From assembly GCF_949628265.1 (NCBI RefSeq), contig NC_088790.1, positions 2,050,545 to 2,114,544 on the forward strand: 64,000 bases of DNA. The letters run 5' to 3'. Source of the stretch: Cloeon dipterum. Its lineage: Eukaryota; Arthropoda; Insecta; Ephemeroptera; Baetidae. The notes under the pieces are model-generated. The model was not told the DNA's origin. It was given only the letters and a program-made list of their open reading frames with translations, and made no database searches. Of this stretch, positions 1 to 10,046 are shown one piece after another. Position numbers and translations under genes: made by a program. Each line of letters opens with the position of its first letter. Within the stretch, counting starts at the first letter, position 1.

Positions 1-282
1 CAATCGACGCGTTTTGAACATTTTATATAAGTGCAGATTTGAAGGGCGGCAGCTATCGGGTCTAGAAGTCGCAAAAATAACGTATTTTTTTATTTTTGCA
101 CCCAAATTAAAAATTCATACCATGCTACAAATATCATTAAAATAATAAAACCGTAAAAGCTGTAAAAGCATTTTTAAATAATAATAATTGTAACATGTGT
201 ATTTATTTATGGCTCAATTTTTAGTGGCGGACATATTTGAAAATATCCTCTGCCTCAATTTACTGGAACCCTTCATTTCTAG
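1..282. other. intron of XRN1 with repeat end
   Basis: No exon seen. The first 60 bases resemble the start of the dispersed repeat also seen near 8096 (CAATCGACGC...GCAGATTT...GGCGGC). The acceptor TTTCTAG at 276-282 opens the first visible exon. Confidence 0.5.
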
Positions 283-2366
283 GCATCAAAGTGTGCCGGT
301 TCGTGGGCCTGCCCGCCGCCACGGTGTCCAAAGTGACCGGCGTGCTGCTGATGGCGAACCCGAAGGAGCCTCGCAACCGAATAAACATCGGACTGGGTCT
401 GAAAATGCACATGCAGAACAAGGCGGTTCCGGGTTACGCCAAGAGGGACAACAACGAGTGGAGCTACTCGCAGAAGGCGGTCGACCTGCTGCGCGAGTAC
501 ATTCGCCGCTTCCCCGAGGTGTTCAGCTTCTTGCAGTGCAGCAGGGACAGGCCGCAGAACAGAAACGAGTACATCAAGTCCACAGACATCTTCACCCTCA
601 ACTGGTAGTTTTATTCATTTATTTTAAAAAGTAAAGTCTGCTAAAAGCGGCTCTTTTGCAGCGACGAGCGGCTGGAGGAGCTGAAAAAGTGGCTCTCAGA
701 GCAGGCCGGCAGCAGGATGGACGCGAGGAAGTGCGACTCCCTCGCGCTTGATCCGCTTGACGTGCTGGCGCTCGAGAAAATGATCAGTCAGTGGAGTGCA
801 CACAAGGTCGACGCATGCACACGCAAGCTTGAGCTTGATCCTCAGTTTTTGTTTAAGGTATAACGAACACCAGCTGGAAATTTTTACCAATTTAGGTCAT
901 TTTTCGGAGCAAAAAAAGTCTAGCAATATGGGAAAATGTTTTGGTCTTTTTGGTGATACCTCTTAATGTATTTTTACGAATTTGATTATTATTTTTTATT
1001 TATTAATTTTTCCTTTTATTATTGAAGTTTGTGGTGTATAATCTTTTTTCCGTTCGGTTCATAGAGGGCATAATGGATTAATAATTACATTTCAATAGAC
1101 ATAAATCCAAACTTTAAAAATAAGCTAAAAAGGAAGGATCAAATAATTAAAAAACTAAAAATTATTTTAAAAGGCTTTTGAAATTTAGAAAATGCATTTA
1201 AAAGTGGTCCCAAGACAAGTTTGGACTTTGCACAAAGTTTAATAGCGATCGATTTTTTGTTTTCAAGAAATTATATTTCAAAATTCGAAAAAATATGAAT
1301 TTTTTAAATTAATATTTTTGAAACTCCAAATCTTGGGTTCTAACTACCAGAATTGCGAAAACTACCCACCGCTGGACTCATATCGACCTGCTGAAGAGTT
1401 TAGGGGTGCTTCCACCACAAAGTTGCTCTCCTTCAACCCCCTGGAAAAAATAAAAAATTTTATTCAGTTAATTTTTAGTTTATTTTTGAATATTTAGAAA
1501 GAAGAGACTGGGTAGTAGATGGGAGTAAAAATATTTTTAATCCCAGAGGAAGCATACAATTTTTTAACAAAATTGTAGCAATCGTGTTGAAAGGGGATGG
1601 GGGTGTGCACCCCTAAACATTTTGGCTGGTTAGTGGTGATCTAGACGAGTCTAACGGTGGGTAATTTTTGCAATTCTGATAAGAACCCGAGATTTGGAGG
1701 TGCAAAGAACCCAAGAAATCGAAAAATGTAATTTTTTTAATGTTTGAAGAGGAAAATTTTGAAAACCTTAAATAAAACCAGGCTGGATTTTTCTTATTAT
1801 ATTATTGTTATTTGACGAAGGAAAAATGTTAAATTGCAGCCTGTGATGGACTTTGGGCCAGTCATAGTGGACCCCACAGTGGAATTCCTCTTGCTGGACA
1901 GAGTGGTCTGCGTTCGAGAGGACTTTTCGGTGCCTCTGGGCCTCATGGGAACTGTCATAGGTAAGGCTGGACGAAAAACTGTCCATCAGCGTCTTTTATT
2001 TGAATTATTTCAGGTATCGACATGGAAGAGGGGAGCAAGCCGAAGGTTCAGGTTCTGTTCGACAAGGAATTCGCTCAGGGACAGGCGTCGTGGGGGTGCG
2101 AGCAGAGACGCTGCTTCTGCCTGAGCAAACCGGACGTGATCAACCTGAGCCACGGGCGGCGCAAGCTGCTCGCCAAGCCGGCAGCGCCGTCGCCGAGCGC
2201 CAATGCGTGGACGCAGCGAGAGTCGATGCGCTCCGCCTTTGCCACCGTGCAGAAAGACGGACGCAAATCCGGCACGCCGACGCCCAAGCCGCCCAGCCCG
2301 CAGTCCTTGCCCCTGCCCAACGACTCGGACGTCAAAATCAGAGCTTTTTTTACGGTACAAAAGTAA
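283..2366 (+). CDS. XRN1: XRN1/Pacman-type 5'-3' exoribonuclease, 3' part only
   Basis: Coding exons 283-604, 662-857, 1840-1960 and 2014-2366 join in frame; the 5' part lies outside the window. XRN1 degrades decapped mRNA from the 5' end in the cytoplasm; the nuclease core is not in view. What is seen is the region after the core: a KVCRFVGLP...KVTGVLLM stretch and an SH3-like barrel with LLDRVVCVREDFSVPLGL, VQVLFDKEF and VINLSHG, all matching XRN1 family motifs as I know them. After the barrel only about 80 residues follow, rich in Pro and Ser, before a stop at 2364-2366. An alternative ending splices from 2355 (donor GTACAA) to a strong acceptor before 2525 and stops at 2543-2545 (RALTPS). 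Either way the tail is far shorter than in fly or human XRN1. Family call is firm; the 3' end is not. Confidence 0.85.
1323..1699. repeat. inverted-repeat element (MITE-like) in XRN1 intron
   Basis: The left arm (about 1323-1412) contains CTCCAAATCTTGGGTTCTAA, AATTGCGAAAACTACCCACCG and TTTAGGGGTGC. The right arm (about 1610-1699) carries their reverse complements with mismatches: GCACCCCTAAAC, CGGTGGGTAATTTTTGCAATT and GAACCCGAGATTTGGAG. No coding potential lies between the arms. This is the pattern of a non-autonomous DNA transposon; target duplications were not resolved. Confidence 0.65.
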
Positions 2367-2799
2367 TTTTTTTGGCCATCAAATTTGTTTTTCATTTTTT
2401 TTTAAAAAAAAGGAAATTCTCTTTTTTATTGTAATATTTTTTTAAACGAAAAATCGTCTCTTTTTATTTTTTCTTGTACATTGTTCTTCAATTTTGCTAA
2501 TCATTATGGCTCTTTCTGTTGCAGAGAGCACTAACCCCAAGCTAGACAACAAGCTTGGACAAATTTTTAGCAAAAAAACAACTTTTTCTTCGTTAAAAGC
2601 AGCGATAGGCCGATTAGAGAAAAAATGTATTTTGATGAAAAAATAAACGATCTTAATCGAATAATCGACGAAAAACTCTTATCTTATGGGTGTGCAAACG
2701 TCATTTTTCACTTTCAGGGCAAATAGAGAGTTAAATATCAATTTTCAATTTTTAAGGTAATGTAACTAACCTAGGATGCTCAATATTTCAAATCTGTCA

Positions 2800-3180
2800 C
2801 CAATTTTGAACTCCTGAGGGTCGAAAACCTTGGAAATGACACCAAACTCGATAATTTGTGTCTTTGCCCTGAGGGTGGCGTCAGGGTCGTACCCTGTGAG
2901 AGGAGAAATTTATTTGACCTCGAATGTGCTCCATCAGCTTTGATGCTCTTTTGCAGTATATATCAGGGAAGTTTTAATCCAACCTTCAGGGTCCGAACCT
3001 GACATGACCCTGAGGGTCTTAACTCAAATTATCGACTTTGGTGTCTTTTAATAGATTTTCCGCTATGCGGATTCCAAATTTGCTATCAAAAATGCTTTTA
3101 GAGCATCGGAAAGACTAAAATTCTAATAAGCATTACTTTCAGAAGCATTTTATTTCGAATTCCGATTGTTTTTGCGAGTA
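2800..3180. repeat. dispersed repeat, copy 1 (second copy about 4060-4390)
   Basis: Shares with 4060-4390 a diverged block: AGGGTC...GACCCTGAGGGTC, then CGCTxTGCGGATTxCAAATTTGCT and ATTCCGATTGTTTTTGC. It contains several short GACCCTGAGGGTC-like palindromes. No ORF was recognised. It lies between XRN1 and the CCDC50-type gene. Confidence 0.55.
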
Positions 3181-3262
3181 TAGGATTACTCTTTTTAATT
3201 ATGAAAAGCTAAATAAAATTCGTTAGTAATTTACTCGCGAGAAATTAGTTGAGCTGCGCGGT

Positions 3263-3488
3263 TTAATATAAAATAATTGGGTGAGGTCGGTCGTTGAAGT
3301 CGCCACCAGAGGTCAGTGGTCGGTGGTGTTGGATGTTGAGTCTGCGGCTAGAGCCGGAGGCGTGGCAACAGCGCGTCGAGATCGTCGCTGGCTGGCTGAG
3401 TTGTTGGACGGACGGACGGATGGATCGGGAGCAGGTCTTCGGGACGCGCACTCAGGACCTGCCAGGTCGGGTGCACGACCTGAGGAAC
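3263..3488 (+). promoter_or_regulatory. probable 5' UTR/promoter region of the CCDC50-type gene
   Basis: More GC-rich than its surroundings, directly upstream of the chosen start. The frame stays open upstream to an ATG at 3294, so 65 further residues cannot be excluded. The start at 3489 is preferred because the sequence after it (MSKNKGETETMPRRGKV) leads straight into the conserved N-terminal domain. No TATA box was recognised. Confidence 0.3.
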
Positions 3489-6400
3489 ATGTCCAAGAAT
3501 AAGGGCGAGACGGAGACGATGCCGAGACGGGGAAAGGTCAGCGAGGGTGAGTCATTTTGGCGTTTGTCCCACGCAATTCCGAGAATAATTTTAAATTGCG
3601 ACCCATTCGCGAGCGTAGAGCCTTTTCCGCAGTTGGAAAAAATGTTTTCTCCCTCGGATGAGAAGCCTTATTTGTGCCTTCTTTGTCGTTTGTTTTGGAT
3701 GCGTGACCCGTGACCCGGTTGGTAATTAAATCGTGACGTCACCGCGTAATGTATTTTGCTTTGGATGAGCCACTTGTTGAGCGAGCCAAAAGTGGAGCAG
3801 ATGAGACATTCGCCGCTATAGTCTCTAGAGGAAACTTTCTTTGCATCGCGCACTCTCGTCCCAGCTCTCAGCTCTCAGCTGCTGACTAATTCCAAGAGAA
3901 AATTAAAGAAATCCATGCGGGCTCGTAAAGCAAAAAAACATCACTTTTTAATACACTTCAACTGCCAACCGCGTCAAAAAACTATAACTGCCTTTCCGTT
4001 GTTAGTAGATTCTTTTTTCAGAGCCACTGAAGTGGGGTATACTGGCGATATTAAAATAAAATACCTTATTTCACGTCTGGCATGAAATTTTTGTCGTGTC
4101 AGGGTTGGACCCTGGTAGAGTTGAATTTTAATTTACCTCTTTCGTGCTATTTTACTATCAGTTTTTGTGCCTTTTTGAAGTATGCCAGGAATGGTATAGA
4201 CCAAACTTTAGGGCCCGACTCTGACGTGACCCTGAGGGTCCCTTGAGTTTGGTTAATTTTTTAGGTTTTCAGCGCTGCGGATTTCAAATTTGCTTCTAAA
4301 AGTGCTATTTGAGCAACAGAAAATAATTTTCAAAATCATTTTAGTTTTAATCGGTTTTAATTCCGATTGTTTTTGCAAGTAGGGCGCGACAAAAATAATT
4401 TGTTTAATTTTTTACATATTTTAAATTCAATTTAATTCATTTTATTTGACTTTCAGCACGGTCAACATTAATATTCGAAATTGTTAAATATCTATAAAGC
4501 CAAAAAATTGAATTTTTTTATCTTGAAAAAGGTTTTACATTAAGCAAAAAAGGCGACTTTTTTGTTAAGTTTAAAAGCAGCAATTAACACCAACCGTCCA
4601 AACACAATTAGCTGTTCGTTGTTTGTAGAAAGTGTTAGCACTGCTGACCCGTGCAATTACCGACTCCAAAATCATTTCCCTTGTTTTGAAATTTAATTTA
4701 TGTGCTAAACTGCCCGACAAATTTGCGTTCGCTGAGGCGTGTCAGATGAAATTCATCCGACCTTGGCACTTGGCTTCGCATCTATAAAATAATTCACACA
4801 CTTTCATGCGCAGGCAACACTGAATAATTTCATAATTAGTCCCTTTTTTGTTCCAGTGTGCCGAGAGTGGCTTGTCCACGAAGACGGCGCCCTCGCTTAT
4901 CAGCTGCAAAACCAAGAAAGTGAGTTTAAATATATTAGTTTAATCTGTTTTTAAATTTGTTTGTTCTGCCTCAAAAAATTGATTTCTAATGAAATAAAAA
5001 ATCGAATTTGCTTATTAAAATATATAACGAGATATTTTGGTCAGTAGATTGACCAAAAAATTAGTGAAAAATCCCAAATCGTTCTAAAAAATTAAAAATA
5101 AATATTTCTTGGCATTAAAAACCCAGGAAAAACATTTTATGCACGTTGCTTCGGCGCGCGAAACGTTTGAACCTTTTGGTCACTACTGCGCAAGCGTCAC
5201 CCCCTCTTTTCTGACGTCTCACAGGGGTGACGCATGCGCAGTAAGGACAAATAGGCGCGCGGTTGTTCAACGTGCGTTTTGCTCGCACGTTACATAAATT
5301 TTCGATCGGAAAAACTAATGACCTTATCTATCGGAAATCAATTTCAGTGGTTGTTACAAATTGTTTTTGTAATTTTCAGTAAAGCAACACTACTCTGGAA
5401 ACAAAACACGGAACGCGACTGTGCGGGAGGACATTCCGCACGCCAGGACGGAGCAGCAGAGGGAGGAGGAGGAGGCCGCCTACATCAAGGCCATGTACGA
5501 GCAGATGCTGCGAGACCAGTGAGTGCATTTTGCATTGCTCTCTGAGCCAACTAATTACTAATTGCTGGATGGCGTTTGGCGCGGCAGAGAGGAGCAAGAT
5601 GCCGAGATCGCGAGGAAGCTTGCTGAGCAGCTGGAACGCGAGGAGCAGGAAAAGAGACTCAGGGCCGAGAGCTACGACAGGAAAATCGCCTCCCAGCTGC
5701 AGGTACAAAAACTGCGAAACAGGGATACAAAATTTAACCAAATATTGGGGGCGGCAAATGGACATAAAACACGCAGAATTTTATGACGAGTCTGAAATAA
5801 GTTTTTTTTTACTTTACGACGCTTAGAAGCTAAGCTATTATTTTTTAAAGGAAAAAAATACAATTTGTGACACCTGCCAACTGTGGTTTTTGGGGCCCAG
5901 GAGGGGCCCTATGGGCCGGACGACGCCAATTTTTCACCAATCGAAGCCCCTTAATGACACGCGTTCGCCCTTGTTTTCCTAAAGCAGACCGTTTTTCGGA
6001 TTTTAAAGAATTTCTCTTGGCCCAATTTTCGTAAAGTTGAAATTTTCAATGATTTCCGTCGATCTAACTCCGGTCGAGGACAATAATTTGAATAAAGGCT
6101 CCTCAGCCAACGCTAAATTTATCTGGAATTATTTTAAGACCAAATACAAGCCGATCCGATAAAAATTCGAATTTTTAATCTTAAAACGTGATTTTTGCAC
6201 CGACTTCATCGAAAATAAAAAATGTTTTTCTTAACGGTGAAAACTTAGTTTTACCGACTGCATCGCACGCTTAAAGATTGCCGTTGGTCTAGAAACCGAT
6301 TTTCAGATCTTTTGCCTGCATAGAAAAATTAAAATTCATTTTATACGGATTTTTGGCCACAGGGATGAAAAAGGTTTCATTTTTCTTAAAATTCCGCCGC

Positions 6401-9249
6401 TCGTCGGATCGTCGACCACGACCCCTCATTGGACAGGTTGTTGGGTGGTACCTTTACTTAGAATACCCTTACGACCTTTTTCAGGGTCCCCCGACCTGAG
6501 ATCCGCTCATAGACCGGTTTTAATGCGTTTTTTCACTAACTTTAAGCACATTTGGCGACCAATTTTCACCCTTGCCTGTCCCCGACCCCCGACCTTCCTC
6601 AGGTCACGCGACCTGACGGTATTGCCACCACCATCGCTTATATTTGAGTCTTTTGGACTTTGATTTAGTTGTTGAAATTTTTGAAAATTGCTATGAATTT
6701 TGGTAGTGAAGAAAAATTAATTAGTTTATTTCTGTCGAAAATTTTCAGATGCAATCGCATCAGGCGCAGGAACAAAAGCGGCCGCGTTCGCTGGACCAAA
6801 GAATGAGGTAGGATGAAAAGCGTTTCTGTTTCTGCTTATTGACCCAGATAATGCTTTGTTTGCAGCCAAATGAGTGTGTCTTCTGATGTACCTGGGCCGT
6901 CCGGTCTGCAAATGTCGCGGCGAGCGGCGCCCCTGCCGCAGCCGGCAGACCTGGACGACCTCACAGACTTTTGTCTGCAGCCGAACGCGGACATGAGCGA
7001 AGAAGAGGCGCGGCTCTTCCAACAGGAGCAGGACGAGGTGGGTCACCGCCGGTCACCGCGTTTAATAATGAAAATTCAGAAGAAAAAAATGTTCCTCCGG
7101 CTCTGTTCTCAGTGGGTGTTGATTTAGTGCGTGTTTTTTGAGCTCATGACTAGAGAAACACTCGCTAAGCACGCAGCCGACCGCAGCTGAAATTGAATTT
7201 TGATTGTCTGAGAAATTATTGTGCCTTTTTTACAAAGGGGTTGACTGGCTTTGCTTTGGTTTTTAGGAATTGGCGCGGTTGCTGCAAGAGCAGGAAATGA
7301 AGCGCAGGGGCGACTCGCACATCGACAAAGACAGGCAGTTGGCCGTCGAAGCTCAGGACCACGAATTTGCCAAAATGCTGCACGACAAGGCAAGTGTTGT
7401 TCAGTGGGGGTTTAAACATACAAAGACCAGGGGAGAGGACCCAGGCTTGTTTCCCAGCTGTTTCTTTGCTTAAAATCGTGCAAAAATCTTATTGGATTAA
7501 TTTGTGCACATTCCTCCCCTTTTAATTGAGTTTTTATTTAAAGAAAATATTTTTATAATTCTCGACGCGTTACACATTTACATCTAAAAGGGACAAGTTT
7601 TGTGCATTTTCGAACTTTGATATCGAAAGGCCACCCCCTGTGATAGAATTTCTTGTTTATTTTCTTATTTTGGTTCAGTTTTTGTCTCCATTTTTTTAAA
7701 AATAAATCACGAGGTTAAAATCATTAAGGGTAATCAAGCTGTTGCATCATCCCCTAAACAAGCGCTAAAAAGCATTTGTGGTACCGTGTCTCTTGTTAAG
7801 AGCTCGCCATTGAGTGTATTTTTATATTTTAATATCTTTGCCTAAAATTCATTTCATTCCATATAATTTAACCATCCCCATCCTTGAGCCCTTATTCACC
7901 CTAAAAACTATCCCTTTGAAAGAATTCTTATATTTATTTATTTTCATCAGGATTTTAGCCGATTTTCATGAAAAAAAACATTTTGACTAATTTTACTAAA
8001 CTATTTACTGCTTCAACCCCTTATAACCACTCCTTAAATAAACCCTAAAGCAGGGGCCACTCGCCAAAACCGCGGATTACGCCGCTAAACTCAAACAATC
8101 GACGCCTTTCAATGCGAAACGAAGTAAAATGCAGATTTTGGGGGCGTCGGCGGGGGTGTACGGTGGCTGCGATCTGACTATACAGACTAAATTTCACGGC
8201 GAGTCTGATTAACTTTTATTTTTTCCTCTACGACCCCTAGCCGAGTAATTTTTTTTTACATGTGAAATTTCAAAATTTTGTTTTCGGGGCTGTATGGGCC
8301 GGGCGGCGCTGATTCCAGCACCAATCGACGCCCCTTAGTAGGGAGTGTCTGTCCGTTTGTGGTTTTCCAAATTCAAATCATATTTCGAATTTTCACAAAT
8401 TTATTTTGCCCGAATTTAGAAAAAAGTCGAAATTATTTCTCCTCGACCCAGATTTTACAGGAACCAAAAATGCATATGAGGTTAATTTTAGAGGGTTGTA
8501 CTCAAGTGAAAGGAAAAAGTGGTTGAATTGATTGTATTAAACCAGGTTGTGGGTTATGATAAAATGGATTAATTAGATCAAATCAAGGGATTTAAATAAA
8601 ATTAGCTATCAGAGGGGTGGATTTAAATGGGAAATTTTGTTAAATTTTTTGTTTGAAAAATTTTCGGTAGTAAAAATGGGGTTTAAGTCGCAAGGATTTA
8701 AAATAAAAAAATAATTAAATTTTTTGAAATTGTGGACGTGTAATGTTTTGTTTTATTTAAAATTTTCGACTGCAGAATTTCTTTTTTAAAAAGTTCCTTA
8801 ACCTTGATTGAAAATAAACACATTTCCGCAGACCCTTCAATTTTTTTTTTAATTTCGCGTTTTAGGAGAGGGCGAAGCTGCGCCGAGCTAAAGAGAGAGC
8901 AAGACTGAGGCGGCAGCAGAAGGATGAGGAGGAGGCAGCTGAGGCGGGGGTGGTGGGGGCGGCAGGCGTGCCGAGGGGGACGGGAAAGCCGCGCTACCCT
9001 GACCCCCCGCAGACGGTGGCCCAAAATATCGCGGTGGCCATCGACCCGACGTACAAGATGGCGTCGCGGCCGCCGCTGGGAGTCAGTCCAGAGCCGGACG
9101 TGATCACCACCGACCTGGACCATGAAGTCTTCGTGGACGACGAGGAGGAGGAGGAGGAGGCGCCGCCGTACATGCCCATTCAGGGCCAGCGGAGGACCTC
9201 ATCGCTCGAGAAGAAGAAGAAAAAGGACCAGGGGTGCAAGCAGCAGTGA
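3489..9249 (+). CDS. CCDC50: CCDC50 (Ymer)-type coiled-coil protein
   Basis: Eight coding exons join in frame: 3489-3546, 4857-4919, 5380-5518, 5588-5702, 6749-6807, 6866-7037, 7267-7389 and 8866-9249, giving 370 residues. The N-terminus carries the CCDC50 domain (VCREWLVHEDGALAYQLQNQEIKQHY; known members have [21 protein letters not shown]-like sequence). Then come long charged helices with repeated E-I-A-R-K-L or E-L-A-R-L-L-Q-E motifs, which resemble ubiquitin-interacting helices, and an AKMLHDKERAKLRRAKERARL block. The tail is acidic (DDEEEEEE) and ends in a lysine cluster. The human protein is a phosphorylated, ubiquitin-binding adaptor in EGFR/NF-kB signalling and autophagy; function here is inferred. 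Intron 7 has a GC donor (AAG|GCAAGT). A polyadenylation signal AATAAA lies near 9421. Confidence 0.85.
4060..4390. repeat. dispersed repeat, copy 2
   Basis: Diverged copy of 2800-3180 inside intron 1 of the CCDC50-type gene. The shared landmarks are GACCCTGAGGGTC, GCTGCGGATTTCAAATTTGCT and ATTCCGATTGTTTTTGC. Confidence 0.55.
5141..5275. repeat. short hairpin element (MITE-like)
   Basis: Ends GCACGTTG...CAACGTGC pair. The inner parts GCGCGC and CTGCGCAAGCGTCACCCC pair with GGGGTGACGCATGCGCAG and GCGCGC. It is about 135 bases, GC-rich against an AT-rich intron, with no ORF. Confidence 0.6.
5880..6620. repeat. dispersed repeat family R1, copy in CCDC50 intron 4
   Basis: Shares blocks with 8040-8360 (GGGCCGG[AG]CG[AG]CGC...CAATCGA[AC]GCCCCTTA) and with 48690-49610 (GTCGACCACGACCCCT, GACCTGAGATCCGCTC, CGATTTTTCACCCT). 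No intact ORF was recognised. Probably a decayed transposable element of unknown class. Confidence 0.55.
8040..8360. repeat. dispersed repeat family R1, partial copy
   Basis: In the long intron 7 of the CCDC50-type gene. The blocks CAATCGACGCC, GGGCCGGGCGGCGC and CAATCGACGCCCCTTAG match the other R1 copies. Confidence 0.5.
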
Positions 9250-10046
9250 TTTCATTTTTTTTTGTTCTAACCTAGCATTAGACACCGGAAGCTGAAGGCT
9301 AGTCAGACCAATCTGGAAATAGGGTTTTGTTAGTTTAATCTGCATTTTAAGATGATACAAATACTCCTCTCTCTACACAACCACGTTTTTCTTTCTTTAC
9401 TCTATTGTTTTTTATACACGAATAAACCTTTTTTATACAAAACATGCGATTTTGCTTTCCTAAATCCCTTTTTAAAATTTATTTCAAGATCTTTGGCTTT
9501 TAATAACGTCTAAATTGATGGATTAAAAATCACCAAGTGCCCTGACCATGAGATAAACTATTAATTCTGGCAATTCTGCTCAAACTTGTAATTATTAACA
9601 AATCCGATAAGAAGAATTTTACCAGATCGAATGTTGTTTCGGGAATAAGTAGCGAATCTGGGTGAAATTAAATAACTCTTTAAACAACCAAATATTAAAT
9701 GATAAGAAACAAGAAACCCCCAATTTTATTTGCATTCCTCGCAAATTTTTAAGTTTCTAGAGAGCTGAAACAAATATTTAATATTGATTGATTTCTGAAG
9801 TATCTAGTTTTTAAACTAATAAATGTAGAGTGATTGTAAGCAGAAGGTTATATACTTTGAGGTTTGTCATATACAAAAGATAAAATAAAAATTGGGAATT
9901 AAATAAGACATTCTTTTAACTATTAAGCATTCAAATTCATTTGAAATTATATAAACGTCAGTTCAGAAAGGTACAGGGAGCTAGTTTGATGGTGGACAAA
10001 CAAAAATTGCCCAGAAAATGCTCCTAAAATGAAATAAAGAAAACAA
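9250..10046. other. convergent intergenic region
   Basis: AT-rich spacer between the 3' end of the CCDC50-type gene (+) and the 3' end of RHL1 (-). An AATAAA at about 9421 fits the former. Nothing else was recognised. Confidence 0.5.
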
